Of a DNA stretch of 24,093 nucleotides, positions 6,767 through 14,238 are shown piece after piece. The notes below the pieces were generated by a model. It was not told the DNA's origin and searched no databases. It was given only the letters and a program-made list of their open reading frames with translations. This stretch comes from a virus. Numbering within the stretch: the stretch's first letter is position 1; the number at the start of each line of letters is the position of its first letter. The position numbers and the translations under genes are program-made. The DNA is taken from positions 1 to 24,093 of IMG/VR virus record IMGVR_UViG_3300026097_001399; one strand, 5' to 3'.

Positions 6767-7325
6767 ACTTGCCTACGGCCTCCCATGGATACACAAGCCA
6801 AACGTCCTTTTCTGCTTTGTTAACTTCGTGGGCATAGTAACTAACCAAATCAAACTCTGAACTCAAATTTTCTGTGATCACAGCAAACCGCACGTTGCGT
6901 CCCCATACACTGTTCCATGCTTCTAGTTCATGTGGTAAACAACTGCTTTCCCAATCATTTTTAATCCAGTTGAATGTAGCGCCTGTGTCGTTGATATCAT
7001 CAACGATTAGAATATTTTTGCGTTGCTTTATGTCCCAACGACAGCCTGTTACGCCACTTTCTTCTGTATAGTTATAACCAAACGCATCTTCGCTCATCCA
7101 GCAATTGGTCTCACTGCCGTGTCCGCTTTTATTGTCGCGAAGACTAACTTTAAGTGCTTCGCCGCCAACATCCAACATGTTGCTGATAATAGTAGCAGGA
7201 ACATTACCACCTCTGGTTATACCTACAACGTAGTCAGGAATCCACGCATCTTTGTGCATCTGAGTACAGATATCCATGCATGCTGTTTCTATGTCTTGCC
7301 AACTGTAGTAGTGTTTTTCTATCAT
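6759..7325 (-). CDS. Purine-type phosphoribosyltransferase
   Basis: The 188-residue protein is a type I phosphoribosyltransferase. The PRPP-binding signature ILIVDDINDTGATF covers residues 105-118, and an upstream VVGITRGGNVPA (33-44) forms the pyrophosphate loop. The organisation resembles xanthine-guanine phosphoribosyltransferase, which joins a purine base to PRPP. Nucleotide salvage for phage DNA synthesis is the simplest role. In this genome the enzyme could also recover the guanine released when DpdA replaces it, which is an inference. A strong AAAGGAGG site precedes the ATG, and the start overlaps the cupin stop as ATGA. Confidence 0.85.
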   Translation of the reverse strand: MIEKHYYSWQDIETACMDICTQMHKDAWIPDYVVGITRGGNVPATIISNMLDVGGEALKVSLRDNKSGHGSETNCWMSEDAFGYNYTEESGVTGCRWDIKQRKNILIVDDINDTGATFNWIKNDWESSCLPHELEAWNSVWGRNVRFAVITENLSSEFDLVSYYAHEVNKAEKDVWLVYPWEAVGKYE

Positions 7326-7762
7326 AGTGCCTCCTTTGATCTAATGGAAAAATATTCTTCGTGATCTATCCACTGTCCTTGTCGCACAAATCCCCAGTTT
7401 CTTTTTTTGCTGAAAGGCATAAAAAGAGTCCATGCTGTGATGTCTGGATCTAACTCTATACGATGCAAACTTTGCGGACTGCTTACTCTAAAATGCCCAG
7501 GCCCCCGCCACTTTGCCACAGGAATACCATTTACTGATACCCATTCCCAGTAGCCACCTCTAAGAATAAAAGTAAAATATCCCCATGGGTGATCATGGAG
7601 GTCATCCGGGTCGCTTTTTAAAAACTTGTGCAAAAATACATTAAATGGAAAATTATTCCTATCCTTGATAAACAGATAATAGCGTTCCAAGTAAGGCTCT
7701 TTGCCTGTTCTGTCAAGTATCACTCGATGTCTGTTTAGTCGTTGCATTAATGTTTTAAACAT
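7322..7762 (-). CDS. Cupin-fold protein
   Basis: The 146-residue product has a single-domain cupin pattern. LHDHPWGYFTFILRGGYWEW supplies His56 and His58 plus the first conserved strand pair. GPGHFRVSSPQSLHRIEL supplies His90 and His100 as later metal ligands. Cupins of this kind act as dioxygenases, isomerases or sugar-binding proteins, and marine phages often carry one. The protein has no signal peptide. The ATG at 7762 follows a GGAG site by about 5 bases, whereas the upstream GTG codons have a poorer context. It overlaps the preceding gene by 8 bases. Confidence 0.8.
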   Translation of the reverse strand: MFKTLMQRLNRHRVILDRTGKEPYLERYYLFIKDRNNFPFNVFLHKFLKSDPDDLHDHPWGYFTFILRGGYWEWVSVNGIPVAKWRGPGHFRVSSPQSLHRIELDPDITAWTLFMPFSKKRNWGFVRQGQWIDHEEYFSIRSKEAL

Positions 7763-8195
7763 CACCACTCCGTTTGATAGTATCGATCATGTGTTTTTGT
7801 TCTATCAAGTCTTCCAAACTGGGCAACGATTCTAGCTTGTGTTTCACTTCAGGACTGTCGCACAATGCTTGTTCTACCATTTCTACTCGGGTAATAATAG
7901 CATCCAGTTTATCGTCTATACGTTCCAGTGTTTCGGCAACTTTTATTTCTTTGCCTGCGCCTCTGTGTATGGTAACATCATTTGGCTGATCCAGTATATC
8001 TGTTAGTGTAAACGAATAGTCACTGTGATCGAACCAACCACTACCGCTCATGTTATCGTCTGAAAAAGACAAATCTAGGGCAGAATCATCTGCTCCTAGA
8101 TCTAGTGTGATTGTGTCCTCTGTGTTGTTACTACAGTCCTCGCTGAGCACTATAATGTTAAAAGGATCATAATGGTGATTAGAATTTGAACTCAT
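7755..8195 (-). CDS. Hypothetical protein with C-terminal coiled coil, 146 aa
   Basis: I use the ATG at 8195 (MSSNSNHHYDPFNI), which overlaps the protease stop by 17 bases. The longer frame from 8267 would lie inside the protease coding region. The N-terminal two thirds are acidic and serine-rich, with beta-type repeats such as DTITLDLGADDSALDLSFSD and DYSFTLTDIL. The C-terminal third (KVAETLERIDDKLDAIITRV and on) looks like an amphipathic coiled coil. The beta-rich then helical layout suggests a small structural or assembly protein. I do not recognise a family with certainty. Confidence 0.65.
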   Translation of the reverse strand: MSSNSNHHYDPFNIIVLSEDCSNNTEDTITLDLGADDSALDLSFSDDNMSGSGWFDHSDYSFTLTDILDQPNDVTIHRGAGKEIKVAETLERIDDKLDAIITRVEMVEQALCDSPEVKHKLESLPSLEDLIEQKHMIDTIKRSGDV

Positions 8196-11100
8196 ATTCC
8201 ACGCCGTATTCCACAACATCTTGATCTGTGCCGGCATAGTTGACCCTATTCTCAACGTATGCACCAAGGTTGTGATTGTCTGTATTATAACTTAAACTTA
8301 CACCAAAGTCAACTTCGGTATAGCCACTGCTGAGATTTGCTGTTTGTCGCTGAGTGATTACCTTGCCGTCTATGGTGCGTGCAACTGGAACATCTAAATT
8401 AAGATCCCCGCTTACAATCCGAGTAGGAATACTTGCTGTAGCACCAAACACATAGTCGCTAACATTTTTAAACATCCCGACATGAGCTGATACGCTTGTC
8501 ACGTTGTTGACTTCAGAAACTAAACTACTGTCTGCACCGGCATTGTTAATGCTGTATCCTAATTCTGTGCGTCCGATAAAGTCAAGCCCAAACATGTTCT
8601 TAGACGCTGTGTAAGCGCCGTACACAGTACGAGTATGATCATCTAATGCAAATACTCCACTAAAATCATTGCCCAACAATTGATCTTTTTCTTGCACAAA
8701 CCCAATCTCCCAACTGTTGTACTGTTTGGCAATACCAAACGAGTTTTGGTTGTGTCCTGATACTACCAAGCCCATTGCACGTTGAACACTGCCTGCTAGA
8801 CTAGCAAAACTGGACGTGACCTTACCTTGACTGAGATCCTTGGCCCAACTAGCGACACGAGTATCTTCTGTAAAGTTAGCACTGCTGAGATCAACGTAGA
8901 AGTCACGTTCAAACTTGTCCAGCACCATTGTATTGCTAGCCACACTTCCTAAGTTGATGTTACCTCCGACACCGCCGCTCAACTGTGCTACGCCGCCATC
9001 GGTTCGGCCTGTTTTGGGGATTCCGGTAGCACCCACTGGTTGCGTAGCACTATCCATGTCAAGCAATCCTTGTCCGTGTACATTTTCATTGTAGTTGGGA
9101 ATGTCTTTGTTTGCTGTAGTTAGTACTAATTTAGCCAAGTTTGGTGCTGTCATGTGTGGCCACATTTGATGCAACACTGCTACTGCACCTGCAACTGCCG
9201 GAGCTGCCATACTAGTTCCACTCATATGATTGTAATTGTTGTTGCGCACACTGCTATAAACACTGCTCCCCGGAGCCATAATATAGAAGTCTTTGATCCT
9301 GTATGCATCGTTGCACTGTTGAACAGCATCATTCCAATCCAAGCAAACATGTCCTGCTTTATTACTGGACGGATCGATGCGATCGTTTGCCGAGTTCCAG
9401 TTGCCTACAATCAACATTCTGCCATCTAACACAAGATCGCCATTGTCGTCTGTGACTGTGGCCATTAGACCCGGGTAAGCTGCGTAGTCTAGTCCGTCGT
9501 TGCCGGCAGCCACTGTTAGTACAGTTTGATTGTTGTCTGCAGATACCCAATTTTTTGTGTCATCTACATAACCATTGTAACCGTTGGTGCTGTAGTACCA
9601 ATGGTTGTTGCTGAACATACCATTGCCGTGGCTCTCAAGATTGTTTTTCCAGCCACTGTCGAAATTACTGCTGGCACTCATGTTGTAAACCACTGCTCCG
9701 TTTTGATGTGCCCAAGCAAGCCCTTGCTTGGCGTAAAAGAAACTGTAACCCGTGTTGTTGGTTACTTTGGCAATTAGCAGTTTAGCATCAGGTGCAACAC
9801 CCACGGATCCGTTGTTGTTCAACTCTCCGGCTGCAATACCGGCTACATGAGTGCCATGACCGTCTAAATCACTGACATTTGAAGATCCGTCTAAGAAATT
9901 TTTAGTGCCAATTATTTGATCGTCCAATTCTGCATGATTAACGTCGGCACCTGTGTCGGCAATAGCAATAATACTGCCTTTGCCCGTCCATCCTCTGCTC
10001 CATGCAGCATCTACTTTGATTTCTGCAAGATGATCATCGCCTTTGCTGTCAGTGGCCCAAAATTCTTGCTTGCTTCTATATTCGTCTGCAGAAAGCACAC
10101 CGGCAGTAGGAGTGCCTAATGCTGAATCAGAATATTCAACATCAACATATCCGTCAAAATCGTCTTCAACTTCTTGTGTATCATCCACAGATTGATTGTT
10201 CTTTATGGATACATCAGTTTGTTCAACCACAGTTTCTTTTTTAGGAGAAGCAATTATTTCTTCTGTGGTTACACGGCGAACAATTTTTGTTTTTGTACTT
10301 TCGTCGCTGTATGTTTCCTTGATTGTATCATCCCAGATAGTTTCCACTACTTCGATCTGACCGGTTGTAATTCTATATTCGGTATACTCTGCGATCACAG
10401 TATCACCGTTGGAATTTACACTTTCCTCCTCGTAGACACGAATAAGTAACTTTCTCACGTCTCCGTCTTTGACTTCGATAATTCTGCGAGCCTTCATTTC
10501 GGTACCCATAACTGTTGACTCGGTAAGCGAAACAACTGGCTCTTCAACAACTGGTTCTTCTACCACTGGCTCTTCAACAACTGGCTCTTCTACCACTGGC
10601 TCTTCTTCAACTACCACTGGCTCTTCTTCAACTACCACTGGCTCTTCAACTACCACTGGTTCTTCAACTACCACTGGCTCTTCTTCAACTACCACTGGCT
10701 CTTCAACTACCACTGGCTCTTCTTCGATAACTACTTCGCCGTCGGAGCCGGTTACTACTACTAAATTGTTTTCCTGTATGATATTATCTGCTTGTTGTTG
10801 TGATTCTACAGCAACAATTTGAGATTCGGAATAGATATAATTTTCAAATTGCCCCGGATCGGCAATAATGTTTGCTTGTGAAACATCAATAGGTTTGCCG
10901 TAGCTGATTTGTTCTACCAAGGGTTTGACTTTTTGCGATAAAAACTTAAAACTGGCCGCGGCAGTGTAATAATCACTGCTGTACAATATTTGTGCTTGTT
11001 TGATTGGATCTAGCTGATTAATAGAAGCCTGTAAAGCAGACCATGTTGACTCGAGCGCACGAATTGCTCTTGTAGCTGTGTGTGCTATTTGTTGATCAGA

Positions 11101-11325
11101 ACCTGTGGGATTGGTCAGACTACTCAGTCGCCCAAGTGCATTTAATTGTTGTTCGAGACCGCTGATATTAGCTTGTACTTGAGAAATATTTTGGTTTAAC
11201 CCGGCTTCGTTGAGAATGTTTTGCACAGGTTGAGAAATGGTGTTTGCACCAGAGTTACCTCCACTGCCGCATCCCGCCAACAGGGCTGTAGCCGAAACTG
11301 CAAGTGCTAATTTTGAATACTTCAT
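8179..11325 (-). CDS. Lipoprotein subtilisin-like (S8) protease with C-terminal barrel-like domain
   Basis: This 1048-residue secreted protease is the largest gene in the window. Residues 1-19 are a lipoprotein signal ending in LLAGC (lipidated Cys19, no Asp at +2, so outer-membrane sorting is expected). A helical region follows to about 195, then eleven acidic EEP repeats at about 200-265. The S8 domain has Asp457 (IADTGADVNH), His490 (DGHGTHVAG), oxyanion Asn609 (VAAGNDG) and Ser705 (GTSMAAP). The last 250 or so residues are beta-rich and end in VEYGVEYEFKF. The terminal phenylalanine is typical of outer-membrane barrels, as in autotransporter-like proteases. The gene has its own promoter. 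Such a cargo gene is unexpected in a T4-like phage, and it may modify or shield the host surface. Confidence 0.92.
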   Translation of the reverse strand: MKYSKLALAVSATALLAGCGSGGNSGANTISQPVQNILNEAGLNQNISQVQANISGLEQQLNALGRLSSLTNPTGSDQQIAHTATRAIRALESTWSALQASINQLDPIKQAQILYSSDYYTAAASFKFLSQKVKPLVEQISYGKPIDVSQANIIADPGQFENYIYSESQIVAVESQQQADNIIQENNLVVVTGSDGEVVIEEEPVVVEEPVVVEEEPVVVEEPVVVEEPVVVEEEPVVVEEEPVVEEPVVEEPVVEEPVVEEPVVSLTESTVMGTEMKARRIIEVKDGDVRKLLIRVYEEESVNSNGDTVIAEYTEYRITTGQIEVVETIWDDTIKETYSDESTKTKIVRRVTTEEIIASPKKETVVEQTDVSIKNNQSVDDTQEVEDDFDGYVDVEYSDSALGTPTAGVLSADEYRSKQEFWATDSKGDDHLAEIKVDAAWSRGWTGKGSIIAIADTGADVNHAELDDQIIGTKNFLDGSSNVSDLDGHGTHVAGIAAGELNNNGSVGVAPDAKLLIAKVTNNTGYSFFYAKQGLAWAHQNGAVVYNMSASSNFDSGWKNNLESHGNGMFSNNHWYYSTNGYNGYVDDTKNWVSADNNQTVLTVAAGNDGLDYAAYPGLMATVTDDNGDLVLDGRMLIVGNWNSANDRIDPSSNKAGHVCLDWNDAVQQCNDAYRIKDFYIMAPGSSVYSSVRNNNYNHMSGTSMAAPAVAGAVAVLHQMWPHMTAPNLAKLVLTTANKDIPNYNENVHGQGLLDMDSATQPVGATGIPKTGRTDGGVAQLSGGVGGNINLGSVASNTMVLDKFERDFYVDLSSANFTEDTRVASWAKDLSQGKVTSSFASLAGSVQRAMGLVVSGHNQNSFGIAKQYNSWEIGFVQEKDQLLGNDFSGVFALDDHTRTVYGAYTASKNMFGLDFIGRTELGYSINNAGADSSLVSEVNNVTSVSAHVGMFKNVSDYVFGATASIPTRIVSGDLNLDVPVARTIDGKVITQRQTANLSSGYTEVDFGVSLSYNTDNHNLGAYVENRVNYAGTDQDVVEYGVEYEFKF
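10531..10726 (-). repeat. Tandem Glu-Glu-Pro repeat stretch in the protease gene
   Basis: About 195 bases encode eleven units of the form VVEEP, VVVEEP or VVVEEEP (residues about 200-265). The DNA itself is repetitive, alternating actggctcttc and taccactggc type blocks, with unit lengths of 15, 18 or 21 bases. It should form an extended, negatively charged linker between the N-terminal helical domain and the catalytic domain. Repeats of this kind change length by slippage. Confidence 0.9.
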
Positions 11326-11358
11326 TGATTGCTTCTCTTGTTTACTACCTACAAGTAT

Positions 11359-11386
11359 AGTATATAGAATACAATTATTTTGTCAA
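11359..11386 (-). promoter_or_regulatory. Sigma70-type promoter for the protease gene
   Basis: On the minus strand a perfect -35 TTGACA (11386-11381) and a -10 TATACT (11364-11359) are 16 bases apart. Initiation near 11,352 would leave a leader of about 27 bases before the ATG at 11325. The -35 box contains the stop codon of a small ORF, which fits a promoter placed at the join of two transcripts. The ribosome binding site in the leader is weak (AAGAGAAG). Confidence 0.7.
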
Positions 11387-11529
11387 CCAAAAATAGCTAC
11401 AAAAAGCAAAAAAGATATGAGAAGTATGATTAATATGCCAAACACTTGTAGCACAAAGTCAACTATACTTCTCATGGTATTAGGAAACAGCAACACAAGA
11501 AGTATTGCTGTTAATAAAAAAACTATCAA
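11383..11529 (-). CDS. Possible small two-helix membrane protein, 48 aa, TTG start
   Basis: An open frame of 48 codons fills the gap between the acidic protein gene and the protease. It begins at a TTG (11529-11527) that overlaps the upstream TGA and follows a GGAAGG site by four bases. The translation has one hydrophobic helix (IVFLLTAILLVLLF), a short polar turn (PNTMRSIVD) and a second helix (FVLQVFGILIILLISFLLFV). A shorter version from the ATG at 11475 would keep only the second helix (30 residues). Small two-helix membrane proteins in phages include holin-type and inner-membrane effector proteins. No family is recognised. Confidence 0.5.
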   Translation of the reverse strand: MIVFLLTAILLVLLFPNTMRSIVDFVLQVFGILIILLISFLLFVAIFG

Positions 11530-12257
11530 TTAGCCTTCCAAATGTCGGCATAGTAGCCCTTGCCAGTGGTATCGCCGCCGTCGTTGTCAACTTCATTGCC
11601 GTTGTATGTAACACCCACAATAGTGTCTTCGCCGTTCAAGTATTCTACTACTTGCAAACGCAGTTTAGCAGGATCAAACTGTTCCCCATTTGTCAGATGC
11701 AGTACTCCATCGAAAAATGTGCCTTTTTCTGAGCTAAACATTTGAGCAACATACTCACTGGGTGCTTCGTCGCAACAGGAGTATTCTTGAATCTCGATGT
11801 ATTCTTCGCCTGAGTTTTCATAGATTTCGTCAGCTAGTGCAGCGACTTCTTGATGTTCCAATACTGTGTCCAGTAACGTTGACTCATAATCTTCGCCGTC
11901 GACTTCGTTGATTTCAATCATGGCACTGTCATAGTCTGCGCCAAATGTATGTTCGAATTCCTCTGGCGGTTCATACCATGGACGAGCATCACCATCTTCG
12001 TCGATCATAAAATGAGCTTCATCTGGCACATCGTCGATGTAGTCGAAATCATACTCGTCGTCTTCTGAACTTACCATGTAATGCACTAGATCAGCGTCGC
12101 CGTGTTCTTCTACCACTGGTTTCCAAAAATCGTGTGCTTGTTTACTAACACTCATGTAAGAGGATTCTCCTCCGTATCCATTGATAGTGATGCGGTAATA
12201 ACGATCCGGGCGTTTGATTGCTTGAATAAGTTCTTCTTGCTGTTCTACAGTTGCCAC
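11526..12257 (-). CDS. Highly acidic conserved hypothetical protein, 243 aa
   Basis: The gene uses a GTG start at 12257 with an AGGAG site six bases upstream and overlaps the aminotransferase stop by 13 bases. The 243-residue product is very acidic, with runs such as SSEDDEYDFDYIDDVPDE. It opens with RYYRITINGYGGESSYMSVS, a block I associate with conserved proteins in marine T4-like phages. The C-terminal part has a beta-rich stretch (VVEYLNGEDTIVGVTYNGNE). The strong negative charge could mimic DNA and bind a DNA-binding protein, as some phage anti-restriction proteins do, but this is speculation. No catalytic motif is visible. Confidence 0.75.
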   Translation of the reverse strand: MATVEQQEELIQAIKRPDRYYRITINGYGGESSYMSVSKQAHDFWKPVVEEHGDADLVHYMVSSEDDEYDFDYIDDVPDEAHFMIDEDGDARPWYEPPEEFEHTFGADYDSAMIEINEVDGEDYESTLLDTVLEHQEVAALADEIYENSGEEYIEIQEYSCCDEAPSEYVAQMFSSEKGTFFDGVLHLTNGEQFDPAKLRLQVVEYLNGEDTIVGVTYNGNEVDNDGGDTTGKGYYADIWKAN

Positions 12258-12850
12258 TTTATACTCCTACAGTCTGGGTAGCTAAAATCATTGTGTTGAA
12301 ATATTTCTTTTCTGCGCAGTTTGTTGTTGGCTATTACACATTCTTCCGGACGCATGTAATAGTGATAGCCGATCGAAATAGTGCCTTCGATCCACGGACT
12401 ATCTCTCAAGTCTCTGCCATCGTACCTGGCACGACTCAGCCATTCATATGCATCTTTGTTGTCAGTTAGTATAGCACCTCCTAAGCCAATGTCAAGAGGT
12501 TTTCCACGTCCAAAGCTCAAGCATTGAAATTGTCCTGCACGGTACATATTGGGTTCTAATCTTCTAGCACTGTCCCACACAGGCGATGGTGCCATTTGGT
12601 ATTCATACTCCCAATCATAATTGCAGTATTCAAAAGGTATGTGCAACTTGTGCAGTGTTTGTGGCACACTCAAATATGTATATGCCGGAATCTCCAACGG
12701 CTCTAACCATTTCAAGTACCGCAAGCAAAGCTCAATTGCGTGGGTACATCTGTCTGTGGTCACTGCATAAGGTGCCCCAGTGAATTCTGCTAGTTTAGTT
12801 TCAAAATCAAAAATAGCATCAAATGGATCTTTGTAATTAGTTAAATCCAC
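12245..12850 (-). CDS. Short DegT/DnrJ-like aminotransferase
   Basis: The product resembles sugar aminotransferases of the DegT/DnrJ/EryC1/StrS family, which use pyridoxal phosphate to convert nucleotide-linked keto sugars to amino sugars. It shows FTGAPYAVTTDRCTHAIEL near the N-terminus and VWDSARRL with Asp93. SFGRGKPLDIGLGGAILTDN follows, in which Lys117 sits at the position of the PLP-binding lysine. From the GTG at 12850 it is 201 residues, against about 370 for the family, so most of the C-terminal small domain is missing. A longer frame to 12922 would overlap the upstream oxygenase by 86 bases. Activity is plausible but not certain. Neighbouring GT and epimerase genes fit a sugar role. 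Confidence 0.75.
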   Translation of the reverse strand: MDLTNYKDPFDAIFDFETKLAEFTGAPYAVTTDRCTHAIELCLRYLKWLEPLEIPAYTYLSVPQTLHKLHIPFEYCNYDWEYEYQMAPSPVWDSARRLEPNMYRAGQFQCLSFGRGKPLDIGLGGAILTDNKDAYEWLSRARYDGRDLRDSPWIEGTISIGYHYYMRPEECVIANNKLRRKEIFQHNDFSYPDCRSIKWQL

Positions 12851-13358
12851 CGGGCATAAGTCCTGTGATCTGCAGTGTGTATCTAAAGTCGGGTCCAAGA
12901 TTTGCTGCCATGTGCGGCACATCTCCTTGCCAGATTACACAGCTTCCTTTGGTGTATTCCACAAATGGTTTGCTATCTATTTCAAAAATATGACCTGGCT
13001 TCCAGTCTTCTAAAAAAACCACTGCACGATATACCATGTCGCTGGTAACGCTGTTGTGCTCGCAGTATCTGGCATATGTGTCGCTGTGATAAGGTAAAAT
13101 TGTTCCAGGGTCCATTCTATAAAAGCTTGTTCCTGCTTTTTCGAATCCTAGTTCTTGTGCAATCTCAATAGCCCATTTTGGCTGATACCGTCTAAAATCT
13201 ACCATCCAACCTGTATCATAGATATCCCCGTAGGTTGCGCTCCATGCTTCTGTGGTTTCTGAATCATTGAACGGTTCTTTGAAGTAATTGAGAAGTTTAA
13301 AGCTTGTGTTGTCGAACTCAGTGTTTACTCGTGAAAAAGTCCAATTGTTATTGTTCAT
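12837..13358 (-). CDS. Putative 2OG-Fe(II) oxygenase / aspartyl hydroxylase-like protein
   Basis: This 173-residue protein contains the FYRMDPGTILPYHSDTYARY block, giving His91-x-Asp93, and WQGDVPHMAANLGPDFRYTL, giving His149 and Arg159. This triad plus arginine is the arrangement of small 2OG-Fe(II) oxygenases of the aspartyl/asparaginyl hydroxylase and PHD-like type. No signal or membrane segment is present. It lies inside the sugar cassette between the epimerase and the aminotransferase, so a sugar or peptide substrate is possible. It overlaps the epimerase stop by 11 bases. Confidence 0.75.
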   Translation of the reverse strand: MNNNNWTFSRVNTEFDNTSFKLLNYFKEPFNDSETTEAWSATYGDIYDTGWMVDFRRYQPKWAIEIAQELGFEKAGTSFYRMDPGTILPYHSDTYARYCEHNSVTSDMVYRAVVFLEDWKPGHIFEIDSKPFVEYTKGSCVIWQGDVPHMAANLGPDFRYTLQITGLMPGGFN

Positions 13359-14238
13359 TGTTTTTTTCCAATGTATACTGGTCTAGACACATGTCTTCCA
13401 GTGATTTAGTGACTACGTTATATTCGCTGGGTGTATCAACCACGCTCATTGGAGTATCGCCTGGTCTTCTGGGACCAATTACAACAGGAACTTTTTCTCC
13501 TGTTGCGTGTTGCATAGCTCTAACAACCTCGTGTACACTCTGGCCTTTGGTAGTGCCTAAACTTTCAAACGGTGTATTCTTTGGTCCGCCATTGATAGAC
13601 GCAAGAATACTATTGCATAAATCCACCACATGAATATAATCTCGCACACAAGTGCCATCTGGCGTGTCGTAGTCGTCGCCGTTGACTGTGAGTGTGTCAC
13701 GTTTTCCTGCTGCAACTTCTGCAGCCACTCTTATGAGATGAGTTGATTCGCCGTGCTGCGAAAATTCTCCGTCACTGCCGCTTACATTAAAAAATCTAAA
13801 GATAGTAAACGCAGGACAAATCTGCTTGATTACATCTTCTGCAGCTACTTTGCTTCTAGCATATGGACTGTCCATTCCCCATGCACTTGCTGTGCTGGCA
13901 AAAATAAAGTGATCTGTTTGAATTGTACTTGCTACAATAGCAGTGCCCATGATGTTTACACGGTAGAATTCAAACGGATTGATCCAACTGTCACCAACTG
14001 TACTCATGCCAGCCAAGTGAACCACAGCATCATATTTTTTGTTGCTGATGCGTTTAGGAATGGATTGTGTAACATCAAGTTCTGTAAATTTCTTCACATA
14101 TGCAGATACATCATTTGATGATTCGTGAATATTTGCATCAACTGCTTCAACTTCAATATTGTTTTGATGCAAAATTTTGCACAAGTGTGCTCCAATATAT
14201 CCTGTTGCACCTGTTACTAATACTTTTTTCTTGCTCAT
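13348..14238 (-). CDS. GalE-like NAD-dependent nucleotide-sugar epimerase
   Basis: The 296-residue enzyme is an extended short-chain dehydrogenase. VLVTGATGYIGAHL at 7-20 is the NAD-binding Rossmann loop. SPYARSK at 124-130 gives the catalytic Tyr126 and Lys130, with a preceding STASAW block. DGTCVRDYIHVVDL around 194-207 is the strong UDP-glucose 4-epimerase signature. It is a little shorter than E. coli GalE (338 residues). It likely interconverts a UDP-hexose for the glycosyltransferase just upstream in the transcript. It overlaps that gene in an ATGA arrangement and is probably translated with it. Confidence 0.9.
   Translation of the reverse strand: MSKKKVLVTGATGYIGAHLCKILHQNNIEVEAVDANIHESSNDVSAYVKKFTELDVTQSIPKRISNKKYDAVVHLAGMSTVGDSWINPFEFYRVNIMGTAIVASTIQTDHFIFASTASAWGMDSPYARSKVAAEDVIKQICPAFTIFRFFNVSGSDGEFSQHGESTHLIRVAAEVAAGKRDTLTVNGDDYDTPDGTCVRDYIHVVDLCNSILASINGGPKNTPFESLGTTKGQSVHEVVRAMQHATGEKVPVVIGPRRPGDTPMSVVDTPSEYNVVTKSLEDMCLDQYTLEKNNEQ

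Noticed and set aside
10469-10822. Plus-strand open frame of 117 codons rich in Thr-Gly-Ser repeats
   Set aside because: It is the antisense of the EEP repeat stretch in the protease gene. It has no other support, and every supported gene is on the minus strand.
11417-11475. 11-bp inverted repeat (atgagaagtat and atacttctcat)
   Set aside because: At this length and AT content such a pair is expected by chance in a window of this size, and it is explained by hydrophobic codons of the small ORF.
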